Shown: positions 1 through 8,491, counted from the first letter of the stretch. The stretch is 63,182 bases of DNA from Loktanella sp. (GCA_020201155.1 JAIVHI010000001.1:16375-79556), one strand, 5' to 3'. Made by a program: numbers and translations. Notes: generated by a model from the sequence alone, not told the origin.

Positions 1-84
1 TAGAGCAGGAGCACAGACATACCCGTCTGCCGACCGTCCCATTCCCTGCCCTTCCAACATGCCATTGGGTTGGCAGGGTCTCGG

Positions 85-570
85 TCAGCCGCCGAACAGC
101 GCGCCGAAGAAGCCTTTCCGCTTGTCGGGGATTTCGGGGTCTGGCAGGTCGTCCTGCTTGTCCTGCATGTAGCTCCAGACCTCGGGCGCGATGTCTTCGA
201 CACCGTCGTTCAAAGTCGCCGCGTGGGTCGTGATCTCGGGGTTCACATCGACCCAGTCGATGATGCCCCCGGCGATCTGTTCGTCCTCCAGCGGGATTTC
301 CTCGCGCAATGCGCGCATGGCTTGCGCGGCGTCGGTCGCCCCCACCTGTTCAAGATGGTCGGCCAGCACGCTGATGCGGGCCGCGCATTCGTGGTTCAGC
401 ACCGCCCCCAGAACGCCGTTCTGGCCTGCGGTGCACCGCCGCCAGATCAGGGCGCTGATGACAGCCTCGACGGTTTCGTTCTGCTCGTCGCCCGAGATCA
501 GGGCTTTTTCGATGCGGCGCAATGCGACGGGGTCGTCGCTTTCCAATAGGTCATAAAGATTTTCGGACAT
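85..570 (-). CDS. Hypothetical protein, possibly DMP19/DUF4375-like
   Basis: A 161-residue acidic, probably cytosolic protein with no signal peptide or membrane segment. The middle (about residues 60-95, with HLEQVGATDAAQAMRALREE) faintly resembles the helical DMP19/DUF4375 fold, but this is a weak impression and not an assignment. The C-terminus is charged and then ends in a Gly/Phe-rich tail (GFFGALFGG). It lies about 70 bases downstream of the MFS gene on the same strand and may be cotranscribed with it. No function can be given from sequence. Confidence 0.55.
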   Translation of the reverse strand: MSENLYDLLESDDPVALRRIEKALISGDEQNETVEAVISALIWRRCTAGQNGVLGAVLNHECAARISVLADHLEQVGATDAAQAMRALREEIPLEDEQIAGGIIDWVDVNPEITTHAATLNDGVEDIAPEVWSYMQDKQDDLPDPEIPDKRKGFFGALFGG

Positions 571-638
571 TAAGCGTTGATAGCAAATCAGTCCCCAAGG
601 TCCAACCCCCAGTCCAATTCCGACCTATCGGCGTGACA

Positions 639-1922
639 TCACGACAGCGCGTCGGCCGCACGGTCGTCCTCTGCCTCGCGCTCGGCTTCGGCGTTGTCGG
701 CGGCCCAGACACCTGCGGCCTCGACCGCGACGGGCGACGCCGTGGGCAGCACGCCCAGATAGCTTTCCGTCTCGCTGACCGGCATCATCGACCGCTGCGT
801 CATCCTGAAAAGGGCGTAAAGCGCGATGCCCGCAAAGGTCACGCCCAGCACGATCCAGAAGGCGAAGGGGTCGAAGGTCTGCATCGCCCAGCCGGTGACA
901 AGCGGCCCCGCGATCGCCCCCAGCCCGAAGGTAAAGACCAACCCGCCCGACGCAGCCGGCATGTCCTCGACGGACAGGAAGTCGTTGGTATAGGCCAGAA
1001 ACAGCGCGTAAAGCGGCGTGGTCACACCGCCCGCGAAGAAGGCCGCCGCCATCAGCGGCACCAGCCCGCCGCCCGTGAACCATCCCACGGCGCAGGACAG
1101 CGCGCCCAAGGCGGCGGCGCCGAAGATCAGCTTGCGCCGGTCCATCTGGTCGGACAGCCAGCCGATGGGGTATTGCAGCACCAGCGCGCCCGCGAACAGC
1201 ATCGCCACGAACAGCGCGATCTGCGACGCGGTCATCCCGATCTGCGTGCCGTAGACGGCACCCATGCCCGATTGCGTGGCATAGACACTGCCCAGCAGGA
1301 AAATCCCCACAGTGCCAAGCGGCGAGCCGATGAAAAGGTTGCGCAGCGACATGGGCCGCGCCACCTCGGCCGCGGGCACGGGCGTGACCGACAGCAGGAT
1401 CGGCGCAAAGGAGACCGACACAAGGATCGACGCCCCGATGAACAGCGCCGAGGTGCCCGCATCGCCCAGCGTCAGCAAGCCCTGCGCGCCGATGATGCCC
1501 AGCGTCTGCGCGATCATGTAGGCGGACAGCACCTTGCCGCGGTTTTCGTTGGTGGATGCGTTGTTCAGCCAGCTTTCGGCGGCGACGTAGATGCCCGACA
1601 TGCAAAAGCCCACCATCAGCCGCAGCACCGTCCAGGCCCAGGGCTCGGTCAGCAGCGGAAAGGCGATCAGCCCGGCGGACATGAAGCTGCCAAGCGCCGC
1701 GAAGACCCGCACATGTCCCACCCGCCGGATCAGGTCGGGCGTGTACCGTGCACCCGACAGGAATCCCACGAAATAGCCCGAGGTGACGACGGCCAGTTCG
1801 GTCGCGGAGAAGTTCTCGATCCCGCCGCGCAGGCCGATCAGGGTGAAATGCATGCCGTTGCCCAGCATGATCAGCACGATCCCCAGCAACAGCGCCCAAA
1901 CACCGGACAGCATCTGAATCAT
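639..1922 (-). CDS. MFS transporter, YcaD-like
   Basis: A 427-residue polytopic inner-membrane protein with about twelve hydrophobic segments, a major facilitator of the YcaD-like subgroup. Recognisable features are the N-terminal half with GYFVGFLSGARYTPDLIRR, the AAESWLNN segment typical of YcaD proteins, and the mid-loop YPIGWLSDQMDRRKLI, which matches the MFS loop signature G-x3-D-x2-[GN]-R-[KR]. The substrate is unknown. I chose the ATG at 1922 because residue 1 then begins directly at the first membrane helix and an AAAGG-type ribosome site precedes it; an upstream in-frame extension to 2006 lacks family similarity. The C-terminal about 45 residues form an acidic, Ala/Glu-rich cytoplasmic tail. 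Confidence 0.8.
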   Translation of the reverse strand: MIQMLSGVWALLLGIVLIMLGNGMHFTLIGLRGGIENFSATELAVVTSGYFVGFLSGARYTPDLIRRVGHVRVFAALGSFMSAGLIAFPLLTEPWAWTVLRLMVGFCMSGIYVAAESWLNNASTNENRGKVLSAYMIAQTLGIIGAQGLLTLGDAGTSALFIGASILVSVSFAPILLSVTPVPAAEVARPMSLRNLFIGSPLGTVGIFLLGSVYATQSGMGAVYGTQIGMTASQIALFVAMLFAGALVLQYPIGWLSDQMDRRKLIFGAAALGALSCAVGWFTGGGLVPLMAAAFFAGGVTTPLYALFLAYTNDFLSVEDMPAASGGLVFTFGLGAIAGPLVTGWAMQTFDPFAFWIVLGVTFAGIALYALFRMTQRSMMPVSETESYLGVLPTASPVAVEAAGVWAADNAEAEREAEDDRAADALS

Positions 1923-2052
1923 GTCACGACCTTTCGCCAACGGGTTTTCGGGCTGTCCTATCGGTGACACGATGCTGCAGGTGCAAACGTCGCTGCACCG
2001 CCGCATAAAGCGTTGTTTGCGACACCCCGCTGCGACAAAGCGCCCTTTTGGC

Positions 2053-3516
2053 CTAAGCCGCGACCAGTGGCGTGCTGGCCGCGATGGCCCAGGCCAGAAT
2101 GACCCCCAGCGCCAGCCCCGCCGTCGCGGGCCCGCTGCGGGCCGCGATCCAGCGCCCCGCCAGACCGTAAACGCCCCAGAACAGCACCATGACCGGCAGC
2201 ACGGTAAAGGCGATCCCCAGACGCGGCGCCAGCAGCATCGCCCCGAACAGCGTCACGATGGGAAGCACGCGCAAAAGCAACCGCAAAACCCAGCCGCCCG
2301 TCCGCGCCATCAGCGCATCGCCAAGGCAGAAGGGCACCGTTCCCAGCAGCAACAGCGCCATGACCTCCAGCCGCGGCCCGGTGGGGATGAAGGCCGCGCC
2401 ATAGCGGTCGAGCGCCACCGCAAAGACCCCCAAGCCCCAGACCAGCAAGAGAGCGAAACCCAACCAGTGGACCCGTCGCGGCCCCTGCCCCGCCCGCCAA
2501 AGCAGCGCCAGCTGCACCACGCCCCAGACCCCGAAGAAGGCCGCCAGCGCGCCAAAGGCGCTCAGCCCCAGCGCGCCTGAGGGGAAGAACACCGCTGCCG
2601 CAAGTGCGGGGGCCACGGGCACCGCCAGTGCCAGCCACGCGCCGCGCTTGCGGCTGTCGCCCGCGCCGGTCCGTTTCACCAGCATCGCCAAGGGCCACGC
2701 CAGCGCCAGCAACGATGCCAACAGCAGCAGCAGCCAAGGCGCGATAACCGGCAGGGGGCCAGACCCCGCCCGCCCCGTCGCATCCGCGATCCAGTCCCGC
2801 GCCTCGACCAGCGTCTTGGGGCTGTAAAGCACACCCACGTGCCCCACCAGCGGCGCGGCCACCACCCGACGTTGCACGCCCTCTGCCGTGACCGTCTCAC
2901 CCTCCCCCGCCGCCATCTCGACCAGCTGCAGCCGGTCCAGCGCCACCTCCCGCAGCCGCCCCTCGAAGGCCCCCGACACGATCAGCAATCGCTCGGGAAA
3001 GGCAGGTGTCACAGCGTCCGAATACATCGAAATCGCGACGACCGCCGCCGTCTCGATCCTGTCCGACGCGCGAATCACCACATCTGTTGCCATCGAATGG
3101 CCCAGCAGCGCCACCGGCCCCGCGACGCCCGGCAGGTCACGCGCGGCCTGCGTCACCGCGACCGTCTGCGCCACAAGCTGCGCCGTGGTCCCTTCCAGCG
3201 TCGTCACATCCGCATCCATCGGCACCCTATGCCGCCCGTGCCCGTGAAAATCGAAGGCTGCGACAGTGAACCCGGCCCGCGCCAGCGCAATCGAGATCGG
3301 CTCCATCATCTGCCGCGACCCCGCATAGCCATGGGCCACCACGACCAGCGGCGCGGGATCGTCGCCAAGACCCCGCCAGAGGGTCACGGGCGTCTCACCC
3401 AGCGTCATCCGCTCGGACGTCACGCCCGCCCGCTGCCGCTCCAGCATCACCACGGCAAACAGCGCGCCCAGCAGGGCCGCGACGGTGACAATCCTGAGCA
3501 TGCGGGTCCGGGTCAT
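2053..3516 (-). CDS. Alpha/beta hydrolase fused to a polytopic membrane domain
   Basis: A 487-residue two-part protein. After an N-terminal anchor (about residues 5-25) comes an alpha/beta hydrolase domain with the oxyanion motif VVAHGYAGS, the fold signature FDFHGHGRH and the nucleophile elbow LLGHSMA (GxSxx, Ser nucleophile). From about residue 260 the rest is eight or so hydrophobic helices. The hydrolase part probably faces the periplasm because it follows a single N-terminal anchor, which is inference. No substrate can be assigned. The ATG at 3516 has AGGG upstream; a GTG at 3525 is an alternative. It lies between the MFS gene and the P450 operon on the same strand, with about 48 bases to the reductase. 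Confidence 0.7.
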   Translation of the reverse strand: MTRTRMLRIVTVAALLGALFAVVMLERQRAGVTSERMTLGETPVTLWRGLGDDPAPLVVVAHGYAGSRQMMEPISIALARAGFTVAAFDFHGHGRHRVPMDADVTTLEGTTAQLVAQTVAVTQAARDLPGVAGPVALLGHSMATDVVIRASDRIETAAVVAISMYSDAVTPAFPERLLIVSGAFEGRLREVALDRLQLVEMAAGEGETVTAEGVQRRVVAAPLVGHVGVLYSPKTLVEARDWIADATGRAGSGPLPVIAPWLLLLLASLLALAWPLAMLVKRTGAGDSRKRGAWLALAVPVAPALAAAVFFPSGALGLSAFGALAAFFGVWGVVQLALLWRAGQGPRRVHWLGFALLLVWGLGVFAVALDRYGAAFIPTGPRLEVMALLLLGTVPFCLGDALMARTGGWVLRLLLRVLPIVTLFGAMLLAPRLGIAFTVLPVMVLFWGVYGLAGRWIAARSGPATAGLALGVILAWAIAASTPLVAA

Positions 3517-3564
3517 ATCCGTCACCCTAAGCCAAGCGGGGGGCCAGCGGAATACGCAGCCCCC

Positions 3565-4737
3565 TCAGGCCAGTGCGGCAAAATCGTAATCCACCGCCGC
3601 CAGCGCCGCGCGGCTCACATCCGGCCCGGCCAGCGCCTTGCGCGCCTGCATATGGGTGCGGGCGTTATTCACCGTCTCGACCGCCGACAGCCGCGCGTCG
3701 GCAAAGCGGAAGATCGCACCATCGGCGCGGCGGTGCGTCGCGTCCCCGGGCGCGGCCAGCCCCGCGATCTGCAGCTTGGCATCGGCCTGATCCGACCAGA
3801 ACCACGGCACGGCGGCATAGGGCATGTCTTCGCCCTTGATCAGCCGCTTTGCGATCAGCCGCGCGTGGTCCGTCGCCGCCTGCACCGATTCCAGCCGCAC
3901 CGGCCGACCCGTCGTGGGGTCGGGAAAGACCGCGCAATCCCCCAGCGCCGAGATATCCGGATCGGCTGTCAGCAGCCGGTCGTTCACCACGACGCCGTTG
4001 TTCACCTCCAGCCCCGCCTCGCCCGCCAGTTCCGCGTTCGGCACGACGCCCGCGGCCATCAGCACGATATCGGCGGCGACCTCCGTGCCACTTTTCAGGA
4101 CCATTCCGGCGCCAGTCACCTCTGCCGCCGGATCACCCAGATGCAGCACCGTGCCCAACCTTTTATGCAGGTCCTTGAAGTAGCTCGATATCTCTGGCGA
4201 CACGACACGCGCCATCAGGCGTGGTGCGGCCTCGGCCACCGTCACGTCATGCCCCAGACCGCGCGCGACCGCCGCGAACTCCAGCCCGATGAAGCCGCCG
4301 CCGATCACGGCACAGCGCTTGGGGCTGTCCAGCACCGTGCGCAGCGTCTGCGCATCCGCCAGCGTCCGCAGATCAAGGCACCGCTCCGCCCCCGGTATCG
4401 GCGGGCGCAGGTTGCGGGTGCCAGTGGCAAGGATCAGGTGGTCATAGGCAAAGCTGCGGTCGCCCGCATGGACCACGCGTCCGGCCCGGTCGATCCGGTC
4501 CACCCATGTCTCGGTCACCAGCTCGACCGCGTTCTTGTCGTAGAAACTTTCGGGCCGCAGACGCAGCGCAGCAGCGTCACCGGACTTCAGATAGGCCTTG
4601 GACAGCGGCGGACGCTGATAGGGCAGCCCCGCCTCGCCGCCGATCAACGTCAGCGCGCCGGTGTAGCCTTCCTGCCGCAGGCTGATCGCGGCCTGAAGCC
4701 CCCCCTGCCCTGCCCCGATGATGACGATGCGATCCAT
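3565..4737 (-). CDS. NAD(P)H-dependent FAD ferredoxin reductase of the P450 system
   Basis: A 390-residue flavoprotein of the putidaredoxin/rhodocoxin reductase type that passes electrons from NAD(P)H to the 2Fe-2S ferredoxin encoded next door. It has an FAD-binding GAGQGG at residues 8-13, the LPYQRPPLSKAYL motif at 38-50 that is characteristic of this family, the FAD-linked LATGTR near 103-108, and the second nucleotide-binding GGGFIG near 146-151. The C-terminal domain contains the conserved SDQADAKLQIAG segment. It is the third gene of a P450-ferredoxin-reductase operon, separated from the ferredoxin by 3 bases, so the three proteins almost certainly form one class I monooxygenase chain. 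Confidence 0.92.
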   Translation of the reverse strand: MDRIVIIGAGQGGLQAAISLRQEGYTGALTLIGGEAGLPYQRPPLSKAYLKSGDAAALRLRPESFYDKNAVELVTETWVDRIDRAGRVVHAGDRSFAYDHLILATGTRNLRPPIPGAERCLDLRTLADAQTLRTVLDSPKRCAVIGGGFIGLEFAAVARGLGHDVTVAEAAPRLMARVVSPEISSYFKDLHKRLGTVLHLGDPAAEVTGAGMVLKSGTEVAADIVLMAAGVVPNAELAGEAGLEVNNGVVVNDRLLTADPDISALGDCAVFPDPTTGRPVRLESVQAATDHARLIAKRLIKGEDMPYAAVPWFWSDQADAKLQIAGLAAPGDATHRRADGAIFRFADARLSAVETVNNARTHMQARKALAGPDVSRAALAAVDYDFAALA

Positions 4738-4740
4738 ATG

Positions 4741-5064
4741 TCAGTACTGCGCCTCGGGCAGATGCACCACAAGCCCGTCAAGGTCGGGCGTCAGCGTGAT
4801 CTGGCAGGACAGGCGCGAGTTTGGCTTCACCTCGCCTGCGGCACAATCAAGCATGTCATCCTCGCCGTCGTTGCGCGCGCCGGTCTTGCCCTGCCATGCC
4901 TCGTCCACGTAGCAGTGACAGGTCGCGCACATCATCGACCCGCCGCATTCGCCCACGATCCCGGCCACGTCGTTGTCCAGCGCGGTCTGCATCACGTTGC
5001 TGAAAGCCTCCCCCTCGACCGTCGTCGTCGTGCCGTCGGCGGCGATATAGGTCACTTTTACCAT
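4741..5064 (-). CDS. 2Fe-2S ferredoxin, adrenodoxin/putidaredoxin type
   Basis: A 107-residue soluble ferredoxin. The cluster ligands fit the adrenodoxin-type spacing C-x5-C-x2-C-x37-C at Cys40, Cys46, Cys49 and Cys87; Cys51 and Cys74 are extra. The segment CGGSMMCATCHCYVD is typical of P450-partner ferredoxins, as is the C-terminal RLSCQI. It should carry single electrons from the FAD reductase downstream to the P450 upstream in the operon. It starts 10 bases after the P450 stop codon and has an AGAGAG-type ribosome site, consistent with tight cotranscription. Confidence 0.95.
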   Translation of the reverse strand: MVKVTYIAADGTTTTVEGEAFSNVMQTALDNDVAGIVGECGGSMMCATCHCYVDEAWQGKTGARNDGEDDMLDCAAGEVKPNSRLSCQITLTPDLDGLVVHLPEAQY

Positions 5065-5074
5065 GTCTCTCTCC

Positions 5075-6250
5075 TCAATTCAGCGTCACGGGCAGGTTGA
5101 TCGGGCCGCGAAACCCGAAACCGCGCCATTTCACGGCCTGCGGGTCGGGCATGGTCATGTGCGGGAACCGCTCGAACAGGGCGGGCAACATGATCTCGCC
5201 CACCGTGCGGCGCGCCACATGGGCCCCGGCGCAGTGGTGCGGCCCGGACCCGAAGGCTTGATGCGGGTTCTTGTCGCGAAAGACAACAAAGTCCTCGCCG
5301 TTCTCGAACACGTCTTCGTCGCGGTTGGCGCTGGCCTGAATGGTCATCACCGTGTCACCCTTGGGGATGTCGAAGCCGCCGATCTGGCAGTCCTCCTTGA
5401 CCAGACGCGAGGACGCCTGAATAGGCGCGACCCAGCGCACGCCTTCCTCGAAGGTCTGGCCCCAGGCCTCCTGTCGTTTGACCTCTTCCAGCTGGTCGGG
5501 GTTGGTCAAAAGCCCGTAGATCAGCGTTGCCAGCGCATCGCGCGGCTCGTTGATGCCGCCACCGATGGCGATCTTGAGGTTCGCGTAGATCTGGCTTTTC
5601 GGGATCGGGTCCTTGGCGTTCAGCATGATCGCGAAGGCCGAGGCGTTGGGGTTCGCCTTGTGATAATCGATCAGGCTGTCGAAATGCGCGTTCATCTCGG
5701 CATTGGCCCGGTCGCTGACCGCAAAGGGTTCAGGCCGCCAGCCGAAATTGCCTGCCCCATCGATCAGCTGCTGCGACCAGCGCTGCATCGTGTCGGCATC
5801 CGCATCACCCAGCCCCAAAATCTGCGTCAGGATATCGGCAGCGACCGGACCGCATAGCGCGCCGAACAGATCGACGGTTTCGCCCCGTGGCAGGCTGTCG
5901 AGATAGCGGTCGGTCAACTCGCGGTAAATGTCTGCCCAGTTCTGTTTGATGACCTTGGGCGTATAGGCCATCTGCATCGCCATACGCTCGCGCCGGTGTT
6001 CGGCCCCGTCCTTGCGCATCAGCGTATGCGCCTGAAACGCGGGCTTCATCGGCGTGTTCGGATCGTCGGATGAAAACGTCTCGGGGTCGTCCTTGACCAT
6101 CTTGGTATAGGCCGCCTTGGTCAGAAAGGTCCGGCCAACGGACGTGACGCGCACCACCGGCGTTGTCGCCCGCATCTGCCGGTAGATAGGATAGGGGTCC
6201 AACGTCAGCGCGTCGATACCGACACTGTCGTTCACGGGGGCCAAAGGCAT
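5075..6250 (-). CDS. Cytochrome P450 with atypical I-helix motif
   Basis: A 391-residue soluble bacterial P450. The heme-binding loop is FGSGPHHCAGAH with Cys340 as thiolate ligand, and the K-helix ExxR is Glu269-Gly-Val-Arg272. The oxygen-activating I-helix, normally [AG]Gx[DE]T, reads GGINEPRD at about 231-238, so the acid-alcohol pair appears to be Asn234-Glu235. It is first in an operon with its ferredoxin and reductase and is transcribed away from a LysR regulator. The ATG at 6250 follows a GGAG site and gives the normal family length; the longer reading frame to 6460 runs back into the LysR gene. The substrate is unknown; the adjacent MFS and hydrolase genes might be functionally linked, which is inference. 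Confidence 0.93.
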   Translation of the reverse strand: MPLAPVNDSVGIDALTLDPYPIYRQMRATTPVVRVTSVGRTFLTKAAYTKMVKDDPETFSSDDPNTPMKPAFQAHTLMRKDGAEHRRERMAMQMAYTPKVIKQNWADIYRELTDRYLDSLPRGETVDLFGALCGPVAADILTQILGLGDADADTMQRWSQQLIDGAGNFGWRPEPFAVSDRANAEMNAHFDSLIDYHKANPNASAFAIMLNAKDPIPKSQIYANLKIAIGGGINEPRDALATLIYGLLTNPDQLEEVKRQEAWGQTFEEGVRWVAPIQASSRLVKEDCQIGGFDIPKGDTVMTIQASANRDEDVFENGEDFVVFRDKNPHQAFGSGPHHCAGAHVARRTVGEIMLPALFERFPHMTMPDPQAVKWRGFGFRGPINLPVTLN

Positions 6251-6320
6251 TGCGGTCTCCTCCCAAAGTCCTGGCGCGCACCCTGCCCAACCGGCCCACA
6301 TCGGGCAAGCCGATGGGGTT

Positions 6321-6341
6321 GATAACCGTGATCTGATTATC
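6321..6341. promoter_or_regulatory. Candidate LysR-type operator between P450 operon and lysR
   Basis: A dyad GATAA-N11-TTATC lies in the 96-base divergent interval between the P450 start (6250) and the lysR start. This fits the T-N11-A layout of LysR-family binding boxes, and the dyad is only 6 bases from the GTG start of the regulator. It probably serves autoregulation and inducer-dependent activation of the P450 operon. Confidence 0.5.
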
Positions 6342-6346
6342 CGATA

Positions 6347-7243
6347 GTGCCCCCCATGATCCCGCCCCAAAACCTCGATCTTCGCAGTCTGCACATCCTG
6401 ACCGTCGTTCACCGCGAAGGCAGCTTTTCCCGCGCGGCCGAGGTGCTGCGCGTCAATCAATCCGTGGTCAGCTACGCCATCGACAAGCTGCGCGGCGTCT
6501 TTGGCGACCCGCTTTTCGTGCGCGAAGGCGGGCGCACCTTACCCACGGAACGCTGCGAGGCCATCGCCCGCCACGCCAGCCGCATCCTGTCGGACGTGGC
6601 CACCCTGCAAGAGGCACCGGCCTTCGACCCCGGCACCGCGCAAGGGCGGCTGATTATCGCCTGCAACTTCTACGAACGCGCCCTATTGGTGCCGCGCATC
6701 GCAGCGGACCTGCGGCGCGCGGCCCCGCAGCTTCAGATCGAGGTGGTGGATGCAGGCGGCACCGGTCACGAGCGTCTGTTCGACGGGTCGGCGGATCTGC
6801 TGATCGGCCCTTACCGCAGGCAGGACGCGGCCCTTTACGAACGCGGCCTGCTGACGGACACCTACGCCTGCCTGATGGACCCCGCCCATCCCGCCGGCGC
6901 CGCGCCGCCCACGCTGGACGCCTACCTTGGATTTCAGCACATCGTCGTCACCTACGGCGGGCGCTGGACCTCGCCCTATCTGGCCGAACTCGACCGGCTG
7001 GGGCACCGGCTGCAGGCGCCCCTGCGGGTGCCCGGCCCGGCGGGCATCGCGCGGCTGGTGGCGGGGTCCGACCTTGTGGCGACCGTACCGCGCAGGCTCG
7101 CCCGCGACATGGCACAGGGTCTGGCCATGCAGCCCTGCCCCGTGGATGTGACCCTGTCGGTCAAGATGGTCTGGAGCCAGCGCACCCACCACGCCGCCCT
7201 GCCCGCTTGGGCGCGCGAGCGTATCGCAGGCTTGGCGACCTAA
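6347..7243 (+). CDS. LysR-family transcriptional regulator of the P450 operon
   Basis: A 298-residue LysR regulator. The N-terminal winged helix-turn-helix is LRSLHILTVVHREGSFSRAAEVLRVNQSVVSYAIDKLR (residues about 10-47, shown here by its ends SLHIL and DKLR), with the usual FGDPLFVREG wing. The remainder is a substrate-binding-like effector domain. It is divergent from the P450-ferredoxin-reductase operon and is the obvious candidate to control it. The open frame begins at a GTG; an ATG nine bases later (6356) is an equally possible start. The effector is unknown but is presumably the P450 substrate or a derivative. Confidence 0.88.
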   Translation: MPPMIPPQNLDLRSLHILTVVHREGSFSRAAEVLRVNQSVVSYAIDKLRGVFGDPLFVREGGRTLPTERCEAIARHASRILSDVATLQEAPAFDPGTAQGRLIIACNFYERALLVPRIAADLRRAAPQLQIEVVDAGGTGHERLFDGSADLLIGPYRRQDAALYERGLLTDTYACLMDPAHPAGAAPPTLDAYLGFQHIVVTYGGRWTSPYLAELDRLGHRLQAPLRVPGPAGIARLVAGSDLVATVPRRLARDMAQGLAMQPCPVDVTLSVKMVWSQRTHHAALPAWARERIAGLAT

Positions 7244-7298
7244 GCCGCAGCCTGCAAGCCTCTGAAATACTTACATATCCCTACACCCAAAACCAAAA

Positions 7299-7318
7299 AC
7301 CTTCCCCGTGGGGAAGGT
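7299..7318. repeat. Palindromic partition-site copy 1
   Basis: Sequence ACCTTCCCCGTGGGGAAGGT: two 9-base arms around a central GT. The dyad extends two more bases on each side (AA...TT). It lies in the gap between the lysR stop and the parB stop, 13 bases from copy 2. It is one of seven copies confined to 7.3-10 kb and is a candidate ParB-binding centromere (parS). Confidence 0.7.
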
Positions 7319-7331
7319 TTCAGGCCGCACC

Positions 7332-7353
7332 GACCTTCCCCATGGGGAAGGTC
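7332..7353. repeat. Palindromic partition-site copy 2
   Basis: A perfect 22-base palindrome, GACCTTCCCC-AT-GGGGAAGGTC when split at its centre. Its right end overlaps the stop codon of parB (7352-7354 on the minus strand). It is the longest perfect copy of the family. Confidence 0.7.
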
Positions 7354-8437
7354 AGCTTCCGTCGAGGGTATCGAGCAGCAATGCGATGCCCTGTTCGAGC
7401 CTGCGTCGGTCGACGCCTGTCAGATCGCGGTCCAGCTTCAGCGTCAGCTGCCCCTCGCCCGCCGTGCATTTCACACGCTCGCCGGCGTGGCGCAGGTCAA
7501 AAGTCGTGCGGGGGCGCCGCGCGGTCTTTGGCCCATCGCCCTCAGCCCTTTGCGGGGGCGCCTCGGGCTCTTCGCCGACGAAACTGCGCACCAGCGCCAG
7601 CTCTTCCTCCGGCGTGCGATGCCGCGCTTCCTCGAAGTGTGCGGCCAGCCGCGCCAGCGCGCCGTTGCCCGCCTCCAACCGCTTGAGCAGCGCCAAACCA
7701 AGGTTGCGCGGCAGGCGCTCGGCATGTGTCAGGTGCTTGTCGGCCATCTCCATCAGGCGGGCAAAGCTGCGGATATAGCTGCGCTTGTTATAGGCGGCGG
7801 ATTTGAACAGCTCGGCCACGGCGTCCTCGACGCTCATCTGCGGCGTGTCGGGATCGGCGGAATAAGCGCGGGCGACGTTCGCCATCTCGGCAAAGGACAG
7901 ATCACGGCGCACGAGGTTTTCGTCCACCATCTGCCGGTAAAGCCCCGCGATACCTTCCCCACGGGGAAGGACGGCGGCGGGAATCTCGGCCCAGCCATCG
8001 CCCTCTTCGGCCTGCAACATCCGGTAAGCGGTCATCCGGCGGTAGCCCTGGATCAACTCGTAGCGCCCGTCGGCGCGTTCCTCTACGCGGATCGGGTTCG
8101 ACAGCCCCACGTCGCGGATAGACGCGACAAGCTCCGGCAGGTCTTCGTCGTCGCCCTTCTTGCGGTCGCGTACCAGCGCCTCGGTCAGAATGTCGTCCAC
8201 GGGGATCATCCGCGTGACAAGACCGGCCTTTTTCAACGCCACATATTCATGGGCCAGCGAATCGTTCTCGGCCCTGATCCGCGCCTCGGCAGCGGCGCGT
8301 TCGGTCATGGCACCGGCGTTTTCGGAAATGGCGCTGGCCATCGGGCTGCGGCGCTTGGGCTCGTCCAGTGAAGAGATCTGCGGGCCGGGGTCGGCCTCGG
8401 GCATCTCGATGTCGAAGACGCGGCGTTTCTTGGTCAT
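7352..8437 (-). CDS. parB: Plasmid partitioning protein ParB
   Basis: A 361-residue ParB-type DNA-binding partition protein that should bind the palindromes scattered through this module and be moved by ParA. The ParB/Srx-like N-terminal domain spans roughly residues 75-170, with the LSNPIRVEERADGRYELIQG region and the arginine patch GYRRMTAYR (the GERRxRA box of the family). Central helix-turn-helix candidates lie near 185-245. The C-terminus (LTLKLDRDLTGVDRRRLEQGI) resembles the dimerisation end of plasmid RepB/ParB proteins. A GAGGAG site precedes the ATG. It is downstream of parA with one palindrome in the 54-base gap, another inside the gene and another over its stop codon. Confidence 0.9.
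   Translation of the reverse strand: MTKKRRVFDIEMPEADPGPQISSLDEPKRRSPMASAISENAGAMTERAAAEARIRAENDSLAHEYVALKKAGLVTRMIPVDDILTEALVRDRKKGDDEDLPELVASIRDVGLSNPIRVEERADGRYELIQGYRRMTAYRMLQAEEGDGWAEIPAAVLPRGEGIAGLYRQMVDENLVRRDLSFAEMANVARAYSADPDTPQMSVEDAVAELFKSAAYNKRSYIRSFARLMEMADKHLTHAERLPRNLGLALLKRLEAGNGALARLAAHFEEARHRTPEEELALVRSFVGEEPEAPPQRAEGDGPKTARRPRTTFDLRHAGERVKCTAGEGQLTLKLDRDLTGVDRRRLEQGIALLLDTLDGS
7952..7971. repeat. Palindromic partition-site copy 3, inside parB
   Basis: Core CCTTCCCCACGGGGAAGG within the parB reading frame, where it encodes Leu-Pro-Arg-Gly-Glu-Gly. The outermost base pair is lost (A on both sides), but the 18-base core keeps the dyad. Presence inside a coding region suggests that spacing or copy number is selected. 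Confidence 0.65.
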
Positions 8438-8453
8438 GTTCTGCTCCTCTCAC

Positions 8454-8473
8454 ACCTTCCCCACGGGGAAGGT
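8454..8473. repeat. Palindromic partition-site copy 4, parA-parB intergenic
   Basis: ACCTTCCCCACGGGGAAGGT, complete 9+2+9 dyad, in the 54-base gap between the parA stop and the parB start, about 17 bases upstream of the parB start codon. Binding here could affect parB translation or transcription as well as partition. Confidence 0.7.
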
Positions 8474-8491
8474 CGGGGTTGATCTCAGGCT

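Noticed and set aside
2839-5100. Long plus-strand open frame of 753 codons
   Set aside because: It is antisense to the hydrolase, reductase and ferredoxin genes, rich in Arg/His/Pro and without any family similarity; GC-rich codon usage keeps it open.
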